From an uncultured Collinsella sp. (GTDB lineage: Bacteria > Actinomycetota > Coriobacteriia > Coriobacteriales > Coriobacteriaceae): a DNA stretch of 8,111 bases. Within the stretch, counting starts at the first letter, position 1; each line of letters starts with the position of its first letter. The notes below the pieces were generated by a model that saw only the letters and a list, made by a program, of their open reading frames with translations, had not been told where the DNA came from and did no database searches. Where the stretch lies: NCBI GenBank assembly GCA_902491415.1, contig CABUHP010000065.1:1-8111 (forward strand), in the 5' to 3' direction. Made by a program: the position numbers and the translations under genes. Positions 1 to 5,925 of the stretch are shown here, piece by piece.

Positions 1-762
1 CTCGGCTGCCTGGCACAGCTCGGTAAAGTCCTGCTCGGTGCCCAGGATCGGGTCGATCTTGGTGTAGTCGGCCGTGTCGTAGCGGTGGTTGCTCGCGGCT
101 TCAAAGATGGGGTTGAGGTAGATGGCCGTAAAGCCCAGCTCGGCGATGCGGGGCAGGTCTTCCTGGATACCCTTGAGCGAGCCGCCGTAGAAGTCCCAGG
201 TTTTGATGGAGCCGTCCTCGGCGCGCTCATACACGGGCGGCTCGTTCCAGTCCTCGACCATGCGGCGCTGGATTCCGTTGCGCGGCTTTTCGACCTGAGC
301 CAGCGTGCGCTCGCGCCAGTTTTCGTCGCGGGCATAGCGGTCGGGGAAGATCTGGTAGACCATGCCCTGCTCGTACCAAGCTGGACGGTTCTCGCGGTGC
401 TTGTAGACGGTGACCTGGAATGACGGTACCTCGGCGTAGTCGTAGGTTACGCCTTCTCCGCCGGTGCGGCCCTGTGGCGCGCCCAGGCGAACCTCGGGCT
501 GGCCTTCGATATTGCAGATAAAGCTGTACCAGATAAGACAGGGCTCGGTACACTCCAGCTCGGCGGTAAATATGCCGTCGCCCTCGTGCGTCATGGGATA
601 CCGAGACTCACCGATCTCATCGACCCAGGTGCGCAGCGTAAGCGTTGCCTGCGCGGGATCGGCATCCTCCAGAATCACGGAGAGCGAAAGGGTAGTTCCT
701 GTGGTCACAGCGCCAAACGGAGTGCGAAACTGCGGCAGACGGCTGTTGTGTATCAATCTCAT
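1..762 (-). CDS. GH13 alpha-amylase/neopullulanase-family enzyme, N-terminal part (partial)
   Basis: An open frame runs from ATG at 762 to the left edge without a stop (254 codons visible), so the 3' end lies outside the window. Residues about 1-125 form a beta-rich N-terminal domain resembling the CBM34-type domain of neopullulanases, cyclomaltodextrinases and maltogenic amylases. The GH13 barrel begins near residue 133 with GMVYQIFPDRY (133-143). FYGGSLKGI (191-199) and the strand AIYLNPIFEAASNHRYDT (213-230) follow, both typical of the GH13_20-like group. Catalytic regions I-IV, with the nucleophile and acid/base, are beyond the edge, so activity cannot be judged. No signal peptide is seen, so it is probably cytosolic and acts on maltodextrin, cyclodextrin or glycogen-derived oligosaccharides. 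ATG 762 is the only good start: an in-frame TAA lies 48 nt upstream. No clear Shine-Dalgarno precedes it. It follows the glgA terminator and is probably a separate transcription unit. Exact specificity (neopullulanase, cyclomaltodextrinase or maltogenic amylase) is unresolved. Confidence 0.9.
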   Translation of the reverse strand, partial: MRLIHNSRLPQFRTPFGAVTTGTTLSLSVILEDADPAQATLTLRTWVDEIGESRYPMTHEGDGIFTAELECTEPCLIWYSFICNIEGQPEVRLGAPQGRTGGEGVTYDYAEVPSFQVTVYKHRENRPAWYEQGMVYQIFPDRYARDENWRERTLAQVEKPRNGIQRRMVEDWNEPPVYERAEDGSIKTWDFYGGSLKGIQEDLPRIAELGFTAIYLNPIFEAASNHRYDTADYTKIDPILGTEQDFTELCQAAE

Positions 763-823
763 AGTACGGTCCAGTTCAATAGAATCATGGCCTGCTGGCC
801 ATGGGCTTTACGCACAGGATGTA

Positions 824-829
824 AGTATA
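824..829 (-). promoter_or_regulatory. Possible -10 box (TATACT) close to the GH13 gene
   Basis: On the minus strand this hexamer reads TATACT, a good match to TATAAT, and lies about 60 nt upstream of the GH13 ATG. No good -35 hexamer is found 16-18 bp upstream of it. It is therefore a weak candidate, competing with the better-formed promoter at 1020-1048. Confidence 0.25.
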
Positions 830-849
830 TCTGTTGTACACAGGCTGTA

Positions 850-866
850 TAAACAACATCCGTTTA
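850..866. promoter_or_regulatory. TAAAC-N7-GTTTA inverted repeat, possible operator
   Basis: A 5-bp inverted repeat with a 7-bp spacer lies 88-104 bp upstream of the GH13 start. Its right half-site (GTTTACCAT, 862-870) resembles GTTTTACCATT at 895-905 and the GGTTTAC core at 971-977. Recurrence of the word in one promoter region suggests binding sites for a sugar-responsive regulator. The arms are short and no regulator gene is in the window, so this is a suggestion only. Confidence 0.25.
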
Positions 867-959
867 CCATCGGCGAACGGTTGTCCTAGAAAATCGTTTT
901 ACCATTCAAATTATCACGATATTCCAAAAAGCCTAGACTGATTCTATTTGTAGCCAACC

Positions 960-1111
960 AAAAGTACTCCGGTTTACTACGATGAATTGAATAATCTCAA
1001 CCACGGACATTTTAGTAATATTAAACCCGCAGGTAGAAGCGTTGTCAATTTCGTAGATTACTCGCCGTGGTCGGCCGGAGCCATTTTATCGTAGTAAACC
1101 GGCCCTCTTTT
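960..1111. repeat. 152-bp element with 24-bp imperfect terminal inverted repeats (MITE-like or structured RNA/operator pair)
   Basis: The left end (960-983) and the reverse complement of the right end (1088-1111) agree at 20 of 24 positions: a shared AAAAG, four consecutive mismatches, then a perfect 15-bp block (969-983 against 1088-1102). The 104-bp interior includes a second short inverted pair, ACCACGG at 1000-1006 and CCGTGGT at 1065-1071, so the whole unit could fold into a long branched hairpin. There is no transposase and no evident target-site duplication. It could be a non-autonomous mobile element, two operator sites flanking a promoter, or a structured transcript. The inverted repeat is directly visible; its role is inferred. 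Confidence 0.6.
1020..1048 (-). promoter_or_regulatory. Sigma70-like promoter inside the inverted-repeat element, reading toward the GH13 gene
   Basis: On the minus strand a perfect -35 hexamer TTGACA (1048-1043) is followed after 17 bp by TTTAAT (1025-1020). TAATAT at 1023-1018 with 19-bp spacing is an alternative -10. Predicted transcription would start near 1012 and give a leader of about 250 nt before the GH13 ATG. The promoter sits between the two arms of the inverted repeat, so those arms could regulate it. Confidence 0.5.
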
Positions 1112-1126
1112 TAATACAGAAGTTCA

Positions 1127-1163
1127 ACAAAAAAGAGGGCGCCTGGTTAGGACGCCCTCTTTT
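1127..1163 (-). terminator. Rho-independent terminator of the glg operon
   Basis: Arms 1131-1141 and 1153-1163 are a perfect 11-bp inverted repeat (GC-rich core, A/T-rich ends). Three more pairs (1142-1144 with 1149-1151) close a GGTT loop with one bulged base. On the minus strand the stem runs into six T residues, about 31 nt after the glgA stop. On the plus strand it is followed by TTTTGCTTT, so some bidirectional activity is possible, but no plus-strand gene needs it. Confidence 0.85.
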
Positions 1164-1193
1164 GCTTTGAGGATTAAGTTTTAATCGTCCGGA

Positions 1194-2051
1194 TTAGTGG
1201 CGCTTGCGGGAGGCCGTTGCCTTACGGACAGAGGTCTTCTTGGTCGGAGCCTTTTCCTCAGTGGGAGCGGCGGGGGAGACCGGGGCCTTCTTGGCAGGCT
1301 CGGGCTTGGCCTTTACCTCGGCCTTGGGCTTCTCTTTGGCGGCAGCGGGCTTGACCTCGGCTGCCTTCGTCGCCGGCTTGGCCTTTACCTCGGCGTCGAG
1401 CTCCTCTTTGGCAGCAGCGGTTTTAGTCTCTGCCTTGGGAGTTGCGGCCTTTGCCGTGGTCTTCTTGGCTGTCGTCGTGCGCTTTCGCGTGGTGGTCTTG
1501 GCGGCGGACTTAGCCTCGACGGTTGCCTCCGCCTTGGACTCGGCAGGCGTCTCCTCGACCTTGGCGGCCGGCTTTGCGGCCGCCTTGGGGGCAGCCTTCG
1601 TTGCAGTGGCTTTGGCGGTCGTCGACTTGGTTGCCGTAGCCTTCTTGGCGGCAGTGGTCTTGGTCGTGCTCTTGGTCGTGGTCGTCTTCTTGGCAGCGTT
1701 CTTGGCCGGTGCCTTGACGGCGGCCTCGGCCTTTACCTCGGGAGCAGCCTCAGCCTCGGCAGCCTTCTTGGCAGCTGCGGTGGTGCGCTTGCGCGTGGTC
1801 GTTGTCTTGGCAGCGGTAGTCTTGGTTGCCGCCGCCTTGTTCGCCGTGGCCTTCTTAGCCGTCGTCTTACGAGTCGCGGTCTTCTTTGCCGCAGGCTTCG
1901 CAGCAGGCTTCACCTCGGGCTCGGGCTCGGGAGTAGACTCGACCTTCGCCTTGGGATCGGCTTTAACGTGCTCAGCCTCAACCGGCTTCTCCTCGGCCTT
2001 GGGCTCGGGCTCAGCAACAGCCTCAGGCTCGTCGACAACCGCCGCCGGCCT
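1194..2051 (-). other. GlgA C-terminal histone H1-like low-complexity tail (residues 491-775)
   Basis: By hand count, residues 497-775 contain about 59 Lys, 79 Ala and 47 Thr in 279 positions, and almost no aromatic residues. The first ~45 residues are acidic and Pro/Glu-rich; the remainder is basic. Recurrent units include RKRTT at 577-581 and 679-683, AEVKAKP at 710-716 and 734-740, many KTTAKK/KATATK-type words, and a basic end SRKRH. Such composition is known in H1-like bacterial proteins and in the tail of mycobacterial HupB, which bind DNA or other polyanions. It is expected to be disordered. A role in binding polymer, nucleic acid or membrane is inference only. Confidence 0.85.
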
Positions 2052-3521
2052 CTCAATCTCCGGGTGCATAAAGAAGTACAGGTCCAGATACTTATCGGCC
2101 GAGCGTGTCCAGCTAAAGTCCTGGCTCATGGCCTGCGTGACCAGCTGGTTCCAGGCCTCGCGGTTATCCCAGAACAGACGCGCCGCGCGGAACACGGCGT
2201 CGCCCATCTCGTCACCGTTAAAGTTGCTAAACGAGAAGCCCGTGCCCTCGCCGGTAAACTCGTTGTACGGCTGCACGGTGTCCTTCAGGCCACCGGTCTC
2301 GCGCACGATGGGCAGCGTGCCGTAACGCATGGCGATAATCTGCGACAGGCCGCAGGGCTCAAACTTCGACGGCATCAGGAACATGTCGGCGGCGGCGTAC
2401 ATGCGCTGCGACAGCGCAGGATCGAACTCGATGCGCGCGGCCATGGTGCCGGGGTACTTGTCCTGGAAGTAGCGCAGGCCGTCCTCGTAGTCGCGGTCGC
2501 CGGTACCCAGCACGGCCACCTGAACGCCGCCGGACAGGATTCGGTCGAGCGCGTACATGACCAGGTCCATGCCCTTCTGGCGCGTCAGGCGCGTGACCAT
2601 CACCATGAGCGGGCGGTCGTCGCGAACCTCGAGCCCCAGCTCTTCCTGCAGCTTGGCCTTGCACACGGCCTTGCCGGAACGGTCCTCCACGGTGTAGTTG
2701 GCGGCAATGCGCTTGTCGGTTGCCGGGTCAAAGGCCGCCACGTCAATGCCGTTGAGGATGCCCTGCAGTGCGTAGGAGCGCTCGCGCAGTACGCCGTCCA
2801 GGCCCTCGCCAAACTCGGGCGTCTGGATCTCGCCCGCGTAGGTGGGGCTCACCGTGGTGATGGCATCGGCATAGTGCAGCGCGCCCAGCATGTAGTTGAT
2901 GCTGCAGGCGTCGCAGCGCAACTGCGTGGCGGCCGCGGGAATATGCGCCACACCCAGGATGTCTTCCATTACGGTGTCGCTAAACTGGCCCTGGAACGCC
3001 ACATTGTGGATCGAGAACACGGTCTTGACGCGGTCGTACAGCGGCAGGCCCTGGTAGAACTCGCGCAAGAACAAGGGCGCCAGTGCCGTCTGCCAGTCGT
3101 TGCAGTGCAGGATGTCGCACTCAAAGCCCTCGGGCAGGTGCTGCAGGCTCTCGGTAATGGCCTTGGAGAAGAACGCGAAGCGCTCGCCGTCGTCAAAGAA
3201 GCCGTACGGATAATCGCGCGCAAAGTAGCGCTCGTTGTCCACGAACATATAGGTGACGCCGTCGTGCTCGAGCTTCTCCAGCCCGCAGTACTCGTTGCGC
3301 CAGCCCAGGCTCACGTAAAAGTCGGAAAAGTGCTCCATCTGCGCCTTGTACTCGTCCTTGATGGTGGCGTACTTGGGCACCATCACGATGACCTCGGCGC
3401 CGGCGCGCACAAGCGCCGCAGGCAGCGAGCCCGCCACGTCGCCCAGGCCACCGGTCTTAACAAACGGTGCGCACTCGGCCGAGGCAAACACGATCTGCAT
3501 CTTTTTGCTGGAATCTGCCAT
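1194..3521 (-). CDS. glgA: Glycogen synthase GlgA (GT5) with long Lys/Ala-rich C-terminal tail
   Basis: ADP-glucose:glycogen alpha-1,4-glucosyltransferase, cytosolic, extending glycogen from ADP-glucose. I place the start at ATG 3521 (775 aa): GGGAGA lies 4 nt upstream of it, while the upstream ATG at 3533 has no ribosome site. Residues about 8-486 are a complete GT-B synthase. KTGGLGDV at 22-29 is the ADP-glucose/glucan site. TRLTRQKG carries Arg311 and Lys316, equivalent to E. coli Arg300/Lys305. PSKFEPCGL (384-392) has Glu388, equivalent to Glu377. The usual TGGLKDTV follows. E. coli GlgA is 477 aa. The extra residues 491-775 are low-complexity: first acidic and Pro-rich, then packed with Lys, Ala and Thr in histone H1-like patterns. 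The tail is in frame and uninterrupted. glgA is the last gene of the block, 90 bp after glgD and followed by a terminator. Catalytic assignment is firm; tail function is unknown. Confidence 0.96.
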   Translation of the reverse strand: MADSSKKMQIVFASAECAPFVKTGGLGDVAGSLPAALVRAGAEVIVMVPKYATIKDEYKAQMEHFSDFYVSLGWRNEYCGLEKLEHDGVTYMFVDNERYFARDYPYGFFDDGERFAFFSKAITESLQHLPEGFECDILHCNDWQTALAPLFLREFYQGLPLYDRVKTVFSIHNVAFQGQFSDTVMEDILGVAHIPAAATQLRCDACSINYMLGALHYADAITTVSPTYAGEIQTPEFGEGLDGVLRERSYALQGILNGIDVAAFDPATDKRIAANYTVEDRSGKAVCKAKLQEELGLEVRDDRPLMVMVTRLTRQKGMDLVMYALDRILSGGVQVAVLGTGDRDYEDGLRYFQDKYPGTMAARIEFDPALSQRMYAAADMFLMPSKFEPCGLSQIIAMRYGTLPIVRETGGLKDTVQPYNEFTGEGTGFSFSNFNGDEMGDAVFRAARLFWDNREAWNQLVTQAMSQDFSWTRSADKYLDLYFFMHPEIERPAAVVDEPEAVAEPEPKAEEKPVEAEHVKADPKAKVESTPEPEPEVKPAAKPAAKKTATRKTTAKKATANKAAATKTTAAKTTTTRKRTTAAAKKAAEAEAAPEVKAEAAVKAPAKNAAKKTTTTKSTTKTTAAKKATATKSTTAKATATKAAPKAAAKPAAKVEETPAESKAEATVEAKSAAKTTTRKRTTTAKKTTAKAATPKAETKTAAAKEELDAEVKAKPATKAAEVKPAAAKEKPKAEVKAKPEPAKKAPVSPAAPTEEKAPTKKTSVRKATASRKRH
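1303..1394 (-). repeat. 20-bp direct repeat pair within the glgA tail
   Basis: An identical 20-base word occurs at 1303-1322 and 1375-1394, 72 bp (24 codons) apart and in frame, encoding the AEVKAKP units. A shorter partial copy occurs near 1728-1742. In-frame repeats of this kind favour slippage or recombination that would change tail length without breaking the gene. Confidence 0.7.
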
Positions 3522-3525
3522 ATTG

Positions 3526-3531
3526 TCTCCC
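3526..3531 (-). promoter_or_regulatory. glgA ribosome binding site deciding the start
   Basis: The minus strand reads GGGAGA, 4 nt before ATG 3521. The in-frame ATG at 3533 overlaps this motif and has only AT-rich sequence ahead of it, so translation most likely starts at 3521 (MADSSKK). Confidence 0.75.
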
Positions 3532-3544
3532 ATGTTGCAATTCG

Positions 3545-3580
3545 AGAATAGCCGCCTGGCGCTAACCGGGCGGCTATTCT
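3545..3580 (-). ncRNA. Strong stem-loop in the glgD-glgA spacer
   Basis: Arms 3545-3556 and 3569-3580 are a perfect 12-bp inverted repeat. A T-G pair and two further G-C pairs extend the stem to 15 with a six-base loop. It lies 24 nt upstream of the glgA start. There is no T-run after it on the minus strand, so it is not a standard terminator. In the mRNA it could protect against exonucleases, mark a processing site or set relative glgD and glgA output. Annotated as an mRNA structural element, not an independent RNA gene. Confidence 0.6.
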
Positions 3581-3611
3581 ACCTGTTACGAGCGATGTTG
3601 CGGTGCCAACG

Positions 3612-4739
3612 TTAACGTACGATGGTGGTGTCGGAAGTTAACGGAGCCTTGCCCAGCACCAGGATGTTCTCGGGCGTGCCGCGAAGCTCGGTGTTGGTGG
3701 GAACCACGTTGTTCTTGTCCAGAATGGCGTTCTCGACGCGTGCGCCGCTCTTGATGATGCAGCTCTGGTTGATGATCGAGTTAGTCACCGAGGCGCCTTC
3801 CTCAACCACAACGCCACGCGACAGGATCGAGTTGCGCACGGTGCCCTTGATGATGCAGCCGGCCGAAATGATCGAGTTGCAGGCGTGGCTGCCGGTCGCG
3901 TAGCGCGAAGGCGGCACGTCGTGGGCCTTGGTCAGGATCGGGCGCTCGGGGTCGAAGAGCTGGTCGGCCACGGTCTGGTCGAGCAGGTCCATGCTGCGGC
4001 GATACAGCGACTTCTCGCTAAACACGCCCACGACCTCGCCCTTGTACTCGTAGCTGCACACGTCGATGTTGCCAAAGTCGCCCTGGAGTGCCTCGAGCAG
4101 GTCCAGATAGTCGGCGGCCTGGTAGTGGTCGATGATCTCGAGCAGCGTCTCGCGGTTGACGATGCAGCAGTCCATAGAGGCGTTGTCGCCGTACACGACG
4201 CCGGCGCTCACGCCCGTCAGGCGGCCGTTCTCGTTAATTTCGAGTTTGGTCTCGTCATCGACGTTATGCGTGGCCTTGCAGTACACCACGGTCATCTGGG
4301 CACCGGAGTTCTCGTGCGCCTCGATGATGGTGTTGAGGTCCATGTTAAAGATGATGTTGGTGCCCATCATTACGACATAGGGCTTGTCCGAGCGCTGGAA
4401 CAGCGTCTTGTTGGAGATGATGTCGCGCAACAAGAAGCGCATGCCGCCTTTGGTGGTGCCATACGCGTTGCCGGGGACCATGAACAGGCCGCCCTTCTTG
4501 CGGTCCAGGCCCCAGTCCTTGCCCGAGCCCACGTGGTCGATCAGCGAGCGGTAGTTACCCGGCATGACGACGCCGACGGTCTTAATGCCGGCATTCATCA
4601 TGTTGGACAGCGGGAAGTCGATCAGGCGGTAGCGGCCCAAAAACGGAACGGACGCGATGGGGCGGTCCTTGAGCAGCACGCTGCCGTAGGTCGAAGAGTA
4701 GTTAGCGGTGATATAACCGATGGCCTTGCGATTGATCAT
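3612..4739 (-). CDS. glgD: GlgD, non-catalytic ADP-glucose pyrophosphorylase subunit
   Basis: Homologue of GlgC that in Firmicutes pairs with GlgC and modulates its activity. Start at ATG 4739 (375 aa, MINRK) is supported by AAGGGGGA 8 nt upstream and a 4-bp gap after the glgC stop. The fold is preserved: nucleotidyltransferase-like domain with FLGRYRLIDFPLSN (33-46), then a left-handed beta-helix C-terminal domain with hexapeptide-like turns (about 285-350). The catalytic equipment is lost. The GGxGxRL loop is replaced by TANYSSTYGS. The WYxGTADA motif is absent (YGTTKGGM). The GDH catalytic Asp aligns with Asn128 in MGTNIIFNMD. There is no EKP sugar-phosphate lysine. These losses are typical of GlgD, not pseudogene decay, since the frame is intact. 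Best read as a regulatory or structural partner of GlgC. A start at 4778 within glgC is less likely. Confidence 0.93.
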   Translation of the reverse strand: MINRKAIGYITANYSSTYGSVLLKDRPIASVPFLGRYRLIDFPLSNMMNAGIKTVGVVMPGNYRSLIDHVGSGKDWGLDRKKGGLFMVPGNAYGTTKGGMRFLLRDIISNKTLFQRSDKPYVVMMGTNIIFNMDLNTIIEAHENSGAQMTVVYCKATHNVDDETKLEINENGRLTGVSAGVVYGDNASMDCCIVNRETLLEIIDHYQAADYLDLLEALQGDFGNIDVCSYEYKGEVVGVFSEKSLYRRSMDLLDQTVADQLFDPERPILTKAHDVPPSRYATGSHACNSIISAGCIIKGTVRNSILSRGVVVEEGASVTNSIINQSCIIKSGARVENAILDKNNVVPTNTELRGTPENILVLGKAPLTSDTTIVR

Positions 4740-4743
4740 CGGA

Positions 4744-5892
4744 TCATTCCCCCTTCCCGATAACGACGTCATTTCCAACGACGGCCGTATCCTTGGTGGT
4801 ATCGACAGAGCCGAGCTTCACGCCCTCTTCGACCGTGGAGTTCTCGCCCAAAATAGCGCGGCAGATGTGCGCGCCGCTCTTAACGTGCGCACCCGGCAGC
4901 AGCACGGAGTCCTCGACCACGGCGCGCTCCTCGATGATGACATCGGTCGAAAGGATCGAGTGGCGAGCGGTACCGTAGATCTTGCATCCGTTGGAGACCA
5001 AGCAGTCGTCCAGGCGACCATCCGGACCAATGTAGTGCGGCGGGCGTGTGGTGATGTTGGACATGATGGGGAAGTGCTTGTCAAACAGATCGAACTCGGG
5101 GTTGTTGCCCAGCAGGTCCATCGAGGTCTCGTGGAAGCTGGCGATGGTGCCGACATCCTTCCAAAAGCCGTGGAACTCGTAGCTGTACAGGCGCTTGTTC
5201 TCGCCGAGCAGCTTGGGGATGATGTCCTTGCCAAAGTCGTGGCTCGAACGCTGGTCCAGAGCGTCCTCCTCGAGCGCCTCGATCAGTACGTCGGCCGAGA
5301 AGATGTAGATGCCCATGGAAGCGAGGTTCGAATCGGGTTTATCGGGCTTCTCGGTGAACTTGGTGATGCGGCCGTCCTCGGGGTCGGTGGTCAGGATGCC
5401 AAAGCGGCTGGCCTCCTCCCACGGCACGGGCATAACGCTCACCGTGAGGTCGGCGTTGTTCTCAATGTGCGTCTTGAGCATCTTGCGGTAATCCATACGA
5501 TACAGATGGTCGCCAGACAGAATCAGGACGTACTTGGGGTCGTTGGCCTTGATGTAGTCCAGGTTCTGCGTAATGGCGTCGGCCGTGCCCGCATACCAGG
5601 CGCCGCCGGTCTGCGTCTCGTACGGCGGCAGGATCGACACGCCGCCGTCACGGCTGTCCAGATCCCAAGCCTCGCCGGAGCCCACATACGCATGCAGCAG
5701 GTAGGGGCGGTACTGCGTCAGAACGCCCACCGTGTCGATGCCCGAGTTGGAGCAGTTGGAGAGCGAAAAGTCGATAATGCGGAACTTGCCACCAAAGCTA
5801 ACCGCCGGCTTAGCGATCTTTTGGGTGAGCGCCCCCAATCGGCTGCCCTGTCCTCCTGCGAGGAGCATCGCGATGCATTCTTTCTTACTCAT
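4744..5892 (-). CDS. glgC: Glucose-1-phosphate adenylyltransferase GlgC (ADP-glucose pyrophosphorylase)
   Basis: Makes ADP-glucose and pyrophosphate from ATP and glucose-1-phosphate, the committed step of glycogen synthesis, in the cytosol. The 382-aa protein has all expected motifs: [13 protein letters not shown] (11-23), the nucleotide loop; [13 protein letters not shown] (34-46); WYAGTADA (99-106), the ATP site; SGDHLYRMD (126-134), with catalytic Asp128 matching E. coli Asp142; FTEKP (179-183), whose Lys182 contacts glucose-1-phosphate; and WKDVGTI (244-250). The C-terminal part from about 285 is a left-handed beta-helix. Length fits the Bacillus-type enzymes, shorter than E. coli GlgC (431 aa). 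AGAAGGAGA sits 5 nt before the ATG. It is followed 4 bp later by glgD and preceded by glgP. Allosteric effectors cannot be read from sequence. Confidence 0.97.
   Translation of the reverse strand: MSKKECIAMLLAGGQGSRLGALTQKIAKPAVSFGGKFRIIDFSLSNCSNSGIDTVGVLTQYRPYLLHAYVGSGEAWDLDSRDGGVSILPPYETQTGGAWYAGTADAITQNLDYIKANDPKYVLILSGDHLYRMDYRKMLKTHIENNADLTVSVMPVPWEEASRFGILTTDPEDGRITKFTEKPDKPDSNLASMGIYIFSADVLIEALEEDALDQRSSHDFGKDIIPKLLGENKRLYSYEFHGFWKDVGTIASFHETSMDLLGNNPEFDLFDKHFPIMSNITTRPPHYIGPDGRLDDCLVSNGCKIYGTARHSILSTDVIIEERAVVEDSVLLPGAHVKSGAHICRAILGENSTVEEGVKLGSVDTTKDTAVVGNDVVIGKGE
4748..4755 (-). promoter_or_regulatory. glgD ribosome binding site inside the glgC 3' end
   Basis: AAGGGGGA on the minus strand forms part of the last sense codons of glgC (encoding Gly-Lys-Gly-Glu) and lies 8 nt upstream of the glgD ATG. 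The glgC stop falls between it and the start, an arrangement expected for translational coupling of the two subunits. Confidence 0.75.
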
Positions 5893-5897
5893 CGATT

Positions 5898-5906
5898 TCT
5901 CCTTCT
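5898..5906 (-). promoter_or_regulatory. Strong glgC ribosome binding site
   Basis: AGAAGGAGA on the minus strand, ending 5 nt before ATG 5892, is the best Shine-Dalgarno match in the window. It fixes the glgC start and suggests high translation. Confidence 0.8.
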
Positions 5907-5925
5907 GTCATCGATGTTTCTAACC

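Larger units (their letters stand above)
763..1193. other. 431-bp intergenic region between glgA and the GH13 gene
   Basis: This is the only long non-coding stretch in the window, and it is AT-richer than the flanking genes. From the glgA side it contains a rho-independent terminator (1131-1163), an extra copy of a terminator arm (1102-1112), an element with long inverted ends (960-1111) enclosing a sigma70-like promoter, and AT-rich sequence with GTTTAC-like words at 850-905 leading to the GH13 start. No convincing protein gene is seen in either orientation. The longest ATG-initiated reading inside the element on the minus strand is an eight-codon peptide. Confidence 0.8.

Noticed and set aside
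464..889. Plus-strand frames overlapping the GH13 start
   Set aside because: They overlap convincing GH13 N-terminal sequence on the other strand and show no domain or ribosome site.
1060..1086. Eight-codon minus-strand peptide beginning ATGGCTCCG inside the element
   Set aside because: No ribosome site, very short, and located upstream of the predicted transcription start; no reason to call it a leader peptide.
952..1119. Target-site duplication around the inverted-end element
   Set aside because: The bases immediately outside the two ends do not match, so insertion by a classical transposon cannot be claimed.
1204..2325. 373-codon plus-strand frame resembling a Val/Ala-rich membrane protein
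   Set aside because: It is the complement of the Lys/Ala/Thr repeat tail of glgA; the hydrophobic look is an artefact of reading AAG/GCC/ACC codons backward, and there is no ribosome site.
1197..3551. 784-codon plus-strand open frame antisense to glgA
   Set aside because: It mirrors the whole of glgA with leucine/glycine/arginine-rich low-complexity translation and no recognisable domain; GC-rich codon use leaves the opposite strand open.
3534..3611. Internal promoter for glgA (TAGAAT near 3580)
   Set aside because: No suitable -35 at 16-18 bp and the hexamer is part of the hairpin arm, so the match is weak.
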